This document shows positions 17,781 through 23,000 of a stretch of DNA of 23,000 bases, one piece after another; the first letter of the stretch is position 1, and each line of letters starts with the position of its first letter. The notes under the pieces are model-generated. The model saw only the letters and a list, made by a program, of their open reading frames with translations. It ran no database searches and was not told the DNA's origin. The stretch spans positions 622,001-645,000 of the forward strand of contig WPIO01000061.1 in the NCBI GenBank assembly GCA_009760855.2, read 5' to 3'. The position numbers were made by a program, and so were the translations under genes. The DNA is from Cristatella mucedo (taxonomy: Eukaryota > Bryozoa > Phylactolaemata > Cristatellidae).

Positions 17781-18665
17781 TCATCTGGTATTCGGCATGG
17801 ACCTGCGGCCGCCACTGCTGTGCCCTCCTCCTCCTCCTCCTCCCGCCCGAGGTGCCGCATTGGCGGCGGCCAGCTTTGGAGGCTTCCGGCGCTTTACCTC
17901 CTGCCAGCCGTCACCGACGGACCTCAACTGGCTGCGCCCGGGCGGCGACGGTGTCTGTGGGCTAGCCTGAATGCTGCGCACGTTCGGCAGTTGCTCGCTG
18001 ACAGTGCGCTGCAGCGCTCCGCCAGCGAATGCCGTCCCCGCGCCGCCGCTGCCGCCAGGCCTGGCAATGTGCAGAGGCGTACGCTCGCGAGCCACACCGC
18101 CGTCACGCCGAGCCTGGAGCAAGCCAGCGGCGGCGGCAGCAGCAGCAAACGGCTGCTGCCGCTGACCGTGCGGTGGAGATGCTGCTGTTGCTGCAGCGAC
18201 GGCCCACAGGTTGAGCGCTTCGCCGCCGCCGCGCACGGTCGGCGCCTCGTCGCAAACGCTCGAAGCCGCCGAGTGCGAGGCTCGGCTGGAGGGCGAGCCG
18301 ATGTCGAAGCGGCATGGGCGACCTCCAACTGCGGGCCACTCCCCGAAGCCGCCGCCAACATGCACGCTCTCCAGCCTCTTGACAAGCGAAGGGCTGCTAC
18401 TTCCGCTGCCGCCGGAGGCCAGCGCCGGAGACATGCTGTGGCGTCGGTGCTCGGTGGCAGCTGCGTATGCGCTTGCGGCGGCAGCCGGGCTGACTGCAGC
18501 GGCAGAGACAAGGCTGCTCGGATTCGAGATCGACTTGTGGACGTTGTGATTCGCACCGCAGCCGCTCGGGCTGCCCGTGTCGACCTTGACCCGCTGTGCG
18601 GAAGCCGCGCCACCGGACGGGTTGCGCATGCGCACCGCCGTCTCGGTGGCCGGGGACCCGCCACC
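17781..18665 (-). CDS. Gene 2, last exon: Ala/Gly/Ser/Pro-rich protein
   Basis: This is an island of very high G+C with a 294-codon open frame on the minus strand ending in TGA. Upstream of codon 1 lies TTGACAG|GGT, an acceptor in phase 0, in agreement with the phase-0 donor of 20777-20898. The product is low-complexity and probably disordered: Ala runs, a Gly run near the C-terminus, and basic-Ser motifs such as EHRRHSMSP and QRTVSEQLP that resemble kinase sites. A short ordered-looking motif, DGWQEVKRRKPPK, occurs near 17880-17920. Such Trp-Val-Lys motifs occur in several RNA-regulatory proteins, but I cannot assign a family. Overlapping frames on both strands are open because of base composition. 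This frame is preferred for its balanced composition and exon fit. The acceptor tract is weak. Confidence 0.55.
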   Translation of the reverse strand, partial: GGGSPATETAVRMRNPSGGAASAQRVKVDTGSPSGCGANHNVHKSISNPSSLVSAAAVSPAAAASAYAAATEHRRHSMSPALASGGSGSSSPSLVKRLESVHVGGGFGEWPAVGGRPCRFDIGSPSSRASHSAASSVCDEAPTVRGGGEALNLWAVAAATAASPPHGQRQQPFAAAAAAAGLLQARRDGGVARERTPLHIARPGGSGGAGTAFAGGALQRTVSEQLPNVRSIQASPQTPSPPGRSQLRSVGDGWQEVKRRKPPKLAAANAAPRAGGGGGGGHSSGGRRSMPNTR

Positions 18666-18837
18666 CTGTCAACGTAGCACGGTTTGCGCACGTTCGCACG
18701 AGCCTTCGGCCGCTCGGGACGGTGGCAGGCAGTAAATGCGCTACGATGGCGCACGTGAGCCAAGCAAAAGAAGGTGGCAGCGACTGGTGTAGGTATCCGA
18801 GAGATAGCCCGTGACCATGACAAAACGGGCTAGGCAG

Positions 18838-19275
18838 TGTCAGTTCCAGAGAAGTTCTGAAAGTAAGATTTAAGAGCATTTAGAGGACATGCGTGTGCCT
18901 ACAAAAGGCTGCTCCTTAGCAAACGTAGTCGTAAGTCAGTCGCGACTGACATAAGATGCCTAGCTCGATTAGAAAGTATTGTAGTTCGGATAGGGACGTT
19001 GGAGCAAGAGAATGGAGGAACTTTAGAGTGAGCGACCGGATCTTTAAAGTCGATACACTCTTGACGATGAGCCAGTGTTGGCCAAAGGTAAGTGGTGTAA
19101 TGTGGTGTAATCAGAACTGGAACATGGGGAGACAAGTGAGAACATTGCAGAGTGGATGGGCTCTGATACGGTCCATCTTGCATGTAAAAAAGCTAGAACA
19201 ACGATCTGCTCGATTGCAGCAAGGATTATTAGTTACACTGCTGCTGACCAGGGGCAGTTACGACAGACAAAGTTG
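18838..19275 (-). mobile_element. L2-type LINE fragment, C-terminal region
   Basis: One minus-strand frame reads LHHITPLTFGQHWLIVKS then IRSLTLKFLHSLAPTSLSEL. This is equivalent to the HIPPLL-LHWLPVKQRI-LTFRSLHSVAPAYL region of LINE family A (about 11050-11160). It continues to LLNLTFRTSLEL near 18850, matching the family's LKTHLFRTAF end. Stops and frame changes show it is old. It lies in the last intron of gene 2, in the same direction as the gene. Confidence 0.7.
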
Positions 19276-19699
19276 AAGGCCAAAATCAGCATTTTTTTAA
19301 ATGTGCACCCTTGTCTCCCCTACAGTCTTACATAAGCGAGACCAGATTAAGCTAGGACGGATTGGTATGACCTACAATTTGATGGACAGTCAGTACATCT
19401 TTTGTATGCCTTTTCAAACTTACAGTTGGTTGTCCAAGCTAGCTAGCGTACGCAGCAAACCATAGGCCATCTGAGCAACGGAATACATGGTGCACGGTCA
19501 GAGGAGCAAATTCATCTGGAACAGAGAGCTGCTGGAGTCATGCTGTAGCAAGTGAAGTCCAGCAAGTGAAGGTCGACTGGAGAATTCCGAAAATTGGAAG
19601 AGGAGGCTCCATTGTGCTTCATTCAGTATCAATTCCCAGGAACTTGGGGGTTTTTGCAATTCACTAAAGAATTTTGCTAAGGAAGGGGGCACCATATAA

Positions 19700-19862
19700 A
19701 TTAATAAATAAATATAAATACAATTCATTTTTATAGCACCTTAAGAAACTTGAATCTCAATTCAGGCGATTCACATATACCAAGGGGCTCGAGCCCACGA
19801 CCTAGGCCAGACCTTGGTCGGGGCGAGCACCTTAAACACTAGACCAAACCAGCTCGTCACAT
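19700..19862 (-). mobile_element. tRNA-derived SINE, family 2, copy b
   Basis: Reverse complement: GTGACGAGCTGGTTTGGTCT, A-box-like GTTTAAGGTGCTCGCC, B box GTGGGCTCGAGCCCC, then TCGCCTGAATTGAGATTCAA, GTTTCTTAAGGTGCTATA and an AT-rich end. It aligns with copy a at 15455-15605. It lies in the last intron of gene 2. Confidence 0.78.
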
Positions 19863-20257
19863 GGTGCAGAGGGAATTAGATCTGTGCACAGTCAGATGAA
19901 AACAATTTCGGCTAATCGCAGAATGATCCACGATCACAGAATATAAAGTTCGAGGACGTTCGATGACAATGTCATGACGTTCAATGACATCGTTTGTGGC
20001 AAAACGTATTCAACCGAAATCAGAAATGAACTACTGCACTGATGTACGAGCAGAGCTGAACTCACACTTGAAATTTCAGTTTAATCTGTGCACTTTTATT
20101 GGTCGAGGAATGGAATTGAAACAAGGGGCACAAAGCTACTCTGTAATTGAAGTTGATTAAAAGTCACATGTTCAAGTATCTCTAGCTGCCAGAATGCACC
20201 TCGCATGTACCAAGCTTCAACTAGTTGGGACACAAATTGGAGACGATGCAGAGATCG
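19863..20257. other. No supported feature
   Basis: Intronic sequence of gene 2. A short near-repeat (ACGTTCGATGACAATGTCATGACGTTCAATGACAT, around 19956-19990) is the only structure noticed. Confidence 0.5.
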
Positions 20258-20345
20258 GCAAATAATAATAATAATAATAATAATAAAGCATTTGATAAAG
20301 AGCTCTAAGAAAACTCAATCTCTTTCTAGGCGCTTTACGATTGCT
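20258..20345 (-). mobile_element. LINE family A 3' tail remnant with (AAT)n
   Basis: The reverse complement reads GTAAAGCGCCTAGAAAGAGA, then TTGAGTTTTCTTAGAGCTCT, then TTATCAAATGC and (TTA)n. It aligns with the 3' end of LINE family A at 11556-11625. The triplet repeat occupies the place of the LINE's terminal repeat, so this microsatellite probably grew from a LINE tail. Extreme 5' truncation left only the tail. Confidence 0.78.
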
Positions 20346-20776
20346 GAAAACGTGTTATTTTGAGATCTGCAGCAACCGGTTTATTTCTGGGTTAGACGTG
20401 GTTTGCCGTATCATTTTTTATGCTTTCCTTGTATGTGGAAATCGTCAAACCTTTAGGTCCTATTTCTAACATGTTTATCTTTTGAAACGTACTTTAAACA
20501 AATATTCGATTGTTGGATCAATCTTCTCAATATTTTCTCAACATTATCCTTTTTAGAGATCACTTCGATTTCCAGACCAGTACCCACTCCCCTATCTGAT
20601 GAAGCCTTACTAGCAATTTCTCCTTGCAGACACAGAAACATTCTGCAAGCTGGAATTATCGGCCGGGTACATAGGACAAGCCCACTATGACCCAGCACGA
20701 GGACGGATTCCCACTCTGAACTTGAAATACAGAAAGAAGGGCAGGAACCACAGGACAAATGCACCATGCTACTTAC

Positions 20777-20898
20777 GATCCCGGACCAGGAGTCTCCGCC
20801 AGATGCTGCAGAAATCCCACTTGAAGTTCGGGGTATCTGCCGAACTGGGATTAATGGTGCAGGCGGACAGACGATACTAGCCCAATCTGGGGTCGCCA
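20777..20898 (-). CDS. Gene 2, middle exon
   Basis: The exon is 122 bases between an excellent acceptor (TTCACTGTTCTTGCAG) and an excellent donor (GATC|GTAAGT), both on the minus strand. Entered in phase 1 from 21177-21483 (CTC C|TG = Leu-Leu), it reads ATPDWASIVCPPAPLIPVRQ then IPRTSSGISAASGGDSWSGI and leaves in phase 0. It is Pro/Ser-rich with no family recognised. The same frame happens to stay open beyond the donor down to TAA near 20453, so a retained-intron end is possible. The strong donor argues for splicing to 18665. Confidence 0.75.
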
Positions 20899-21176
20899 CT
20901 GCAAGAACAGTGAATCTGACTCACTTCGTGATAGCCAAGCACGCACAAAGAAATAAGAAACAAATGAGACACACCATAAACATGTCAGAATGGATACCAT
21001 GACAAGCAGTTGACTGGAACTGCACCACAGCAAACGGCGGAATGAGATGAGTGCGAAGGCGACGAGGGGAACACTGAAGCTTTGGCAAGGCACTGCAGAT
21101 GCAACGTAGCATAGCACAGCAAGCCAACAGAGCACCAGCATTCCACCACATGGAAATGGCGGCACGAAGCACTCAC

Positions 21177-21483
21177 GGAGCTGAGCAGTAGGTGGCAGGT
21201 TCACAATGGTAGGCAAGCGTTGCTCACTCCAGCGACCGAGCAGCGCAGAAGAGCTCTGGCTGTGCTGCATCAGCAGATGGGTGAGATGGGCAGCCGGCGG
21301 GGCAGCTGCCTCAGGCGGCGGCGGCACTGGTGCTGCCTCGCCACCACCGGCCTTGGCAGCTTGCCTGGCTGCAGTAGCACCGGACTGCAGCACAATCTCC
21401 AGTTGCAGCTGCTCATTACGGCCGTGTTGCGGTGGATATAGATGCAGGTAGAGCTTGGCACAGTTTGGCCGTTGAACCACTTC
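21177..21483 (-). CDS. Gene 2, upstream exon
   Basis: The exon is 307 bases, phase 0 in and phase 1 out, minus strand. The acceptor is CTTGCTGCATCCGTAG, with an in-frame TAG at the junction showing the frame cannot extend upstream unspliced. The donor is CTCC|GTGAGT. It begins with an ordered-looking segment (CAKLYLHLYPPQHGRNEQLQ, LEIVLQSGATAARQAAKAGG). It then passes through a Pro/Ala-rich stretch into LLMQHSQSSSALLGRW and LPTIVNLPPTAQL. No family is recognised. Earlier exons should lie at higher coordinates. A possible one starts after the strong acceptor GTGTCTTCCTTGCAG at 21607, but its frame does not join cleanly. Confidence 0.72.
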
Positions 21484-21489
21484 CTACGG

Positions 21490-22005
21490 ATGCAGCAAGT
21501 ACAGATGGTTAACCAAACTCGAGTAAACCTCAGCCGCTCAGCTGCAGCACAGCCATTCTTCACTGAAACTGCGGCATCACAGCCACGGGGGGGGACAGTC
21601 AAGTGTCTGCAAGGAAGACACAGTGATTGCAGCAATGTAACAGCCACCGAGAAACCACGACGTGGCTGTCTGCTGATGACCCACGTGTTGCTCGGTTGTC
21701 CAAACGGAGCCGGTGAGCAAGCTAAACTTCTCCTAAGTTGCTAAAAGAGAGATCATTATAAGAGCTGAATATATATGTGCATAAAACAAAATTATTACCA
21801 GACTTCATTAGAATTTTCATTAGAATTTTTAGAATATTTCCTTAGCTAGAAGGATTCCACATTAAATTCGAGCAGGCAAGCAGCTCAATTGCATCTGCCC
21901 AAGGTTGCTGGCTCACGGCCAACGACTACGATATACTGCTACCAGTATTTACACTATGTATGACTAAGGACACGATGTACTACTACCGATTACGATGTAT
22001 TAATA
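21490..22005. other. No supported gene; possible upstream exon of gene 2
   Basis: The only coding hint is the minus-strand acceptor at 21607, followed by a frame reading HLTVPPRGCDAAVSVKNGCA. No donor within it gives the phase 0 that 21177-21483 needs except weak GTGAAG/GTTTCA sites. An eight-base C run in it could hide a sequencing error. 21730-22005 is AT-rich with nothing seen. Confidence 0.35.
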
Positions 22006-22009
22006 ATAC

Positions 22010-23000
22010 CAACCAGTCACCTGTGGGAGTCCCACATGAGTCCATCCACGGTCCTTTACTGTTCTTCATTTATACCAAACCTCTAGGAAAAGCGATTCGG
22101 GCCCTTGGAATCGGTTGTCACTTGTATGCCTGACGATGCTCAGCTGTATTTGTCATTTATAACGTCGGTGTCTGCTACAGTGACTGATAAACTAAATGCT
22201 TGCCTTGCAGACATTCGGTCCTGGATATCAGCAAATTTCCTTGAACTAAATGACGATGAAACAGAACTGCTGTTCATTGGACACCCCAAGCATATAGCTG
22301 GACAAGAAGACTTTGCTCTTCTAACAAGTGATGCTGTTGCATGACTTGTCATCGTGTTATTGGAATTTAGGTGTCGTCTATAATAGCTACCTACATTTTA
22401 AAAGCTTTGCAAAGAAGACTGTGTCTACAGCTAGCCATCTATTGCTAGCCATCATGTCCAATCCCTATCTAAGATTAGAAACTGTCTTCCACGGTGGCTT
22501 TAAAAGATTAAAGTAGCTCCCTGGTTCTGTGTCGGCTAGAGTATTGCAATTCCATTTTGGCTGGGCTACATACAAGTGCCATTAGGCCACTTCCGCTGGT
22601 AATAAATATGGCTGCAAGTCCAGTTTATAAATGTCAGAGGTTTGAGCATGTGTCTCCTTTGCTGAGAGCTTGGATGGCTGCCGGTTGATCAACGGATATA
22701 GAGTTAAGTTCTTACACTGATCCACAAGGCCCGCCACGGCTTGGAACTTTCACACCTAGCTGAACTTCTGCACTAGTCTCAGCCTCCACGTGCCTTCAGG
22801 TCATCTATGGACAATAAATTAGCTGTTCCATTCCTCAGCTTAAAAACCATTAGCGACAGAAGCTTTTGCTCTGCTTGTCCGAGACTGTGGAACTCACTTT
22901 CACAATTCTTATGCACCAACGTCTGCTCTCCTGCTGCCGACTATGGCGCATCCTTTCCAGCAGTCCTGAGCTGCTACTTCCGTGCTACTCACTACCTCAA
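22010..23000 (+). mobile_element. L2-type LINE family B, second copy (runs off the window)
   Basis: It opens in the reverse transcriptase: [20 protein letters not shown] (the GVPQGSxLGPLLF motif), then CHLYA. There a one-base shift falls within the active-site YADD box near 22130. The next frame gives DDAQLYLSF and RSWISANFLELNDDETELLF. SRLEYCNSILAGLHTSAIRP-like sequence follows near 22540-22590, and the C-terminal region from 22720 aligns with the 17030-17495 copy on the opposite strand. Multiple stops mark it as more decayed than that copy. The 3' end lies beyond base 23000. Confidence 0.87.

Noticed and set aside
17820-18823. Long plus-strand and second minus-strand frames over the G+C-rich island
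   Set aside because: They are Arg/Pro/Cys/His-rich shadows expected from base composition. The 17781-18665 frame has better composition and phase-compatible splicing.

Overview
This is eukaryotic, almost certainly invertebrate animal, DNA. It has exons with consensus splice sites (GTAAGT/GTGAGT donors, pyrimidine-tract AG acceptors), kilobase introns, many dinucleotide microsatellites, L2-clade LINEs, tRNA-derived SINEs and a hAT transposon. I cannot name the species from this window. There is no bacterial operon, CRISPR array or rRNA gene.

Two host genes can be supported. Gene 1, plus strand (5156 to at least 13973, probably entering from upstream of the window), is a poly(rC)-binding protein (PCBP/alphaCP, KH-domain RNA-binding) homologue. 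The second half of KH2 is at 5156-5284, the conserved post-KH2 linker at 8267-8422, a linker exon at 11697-11772, and the second half of KH3 at 13854-13973. Two mutually exclusive candidate exons (12679-12833 with a stop, and 12892-12980) lie between. The exon for the first half of KH3, with its GXXG loop, was not found. Gene 2, minus strand (21483 down to 17781, entering from higher coordinates), encodes an unrecognised Ala/Gly/Ser/Pro-rich protein. Three of its exons join in phase (21177-21483, 20777-20898, 17781-18665), and the last ends in a stop followed by an ATTAAA signal.

The rest is mostly mobile DNA in introns and between the genes. 1-1203: microsatellites and a SINE. 1204-3917: a complete but decayed hAT element with terminal inverted repeats and an 8-bp target duplication. 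3926-5155: no gene, with one octamer/TATA/AATAAA cluster resembling an LTR or promoter. 5285-8266: GATA/GA and CACGTG repeats and a LINE 3' fragment. 8423-11696: a SINE followed by a 5'-truncated L2-type LINE. 11923-12490: a 560-base CT tract. 13205-13475: an antisense LINE piece. 14990-15605: two SINEs around a GA tract. 15600-17000: unresolved. 17030-17495 and 22010-23000: two copies of a second L2-like LINE. 18838-20345: a LINE fragment, a SINE and a LINE tail inside the last intron of gene 2.

The two most notable themes are a C/CU-binding protein gene whose own introns carry very long CU-rich and complementary GA-rich tracts beside its candidate alternative exons, and a SINE family whose 3' end matches that of the resident LINE, suggesting an active LINE/SINE partnership.
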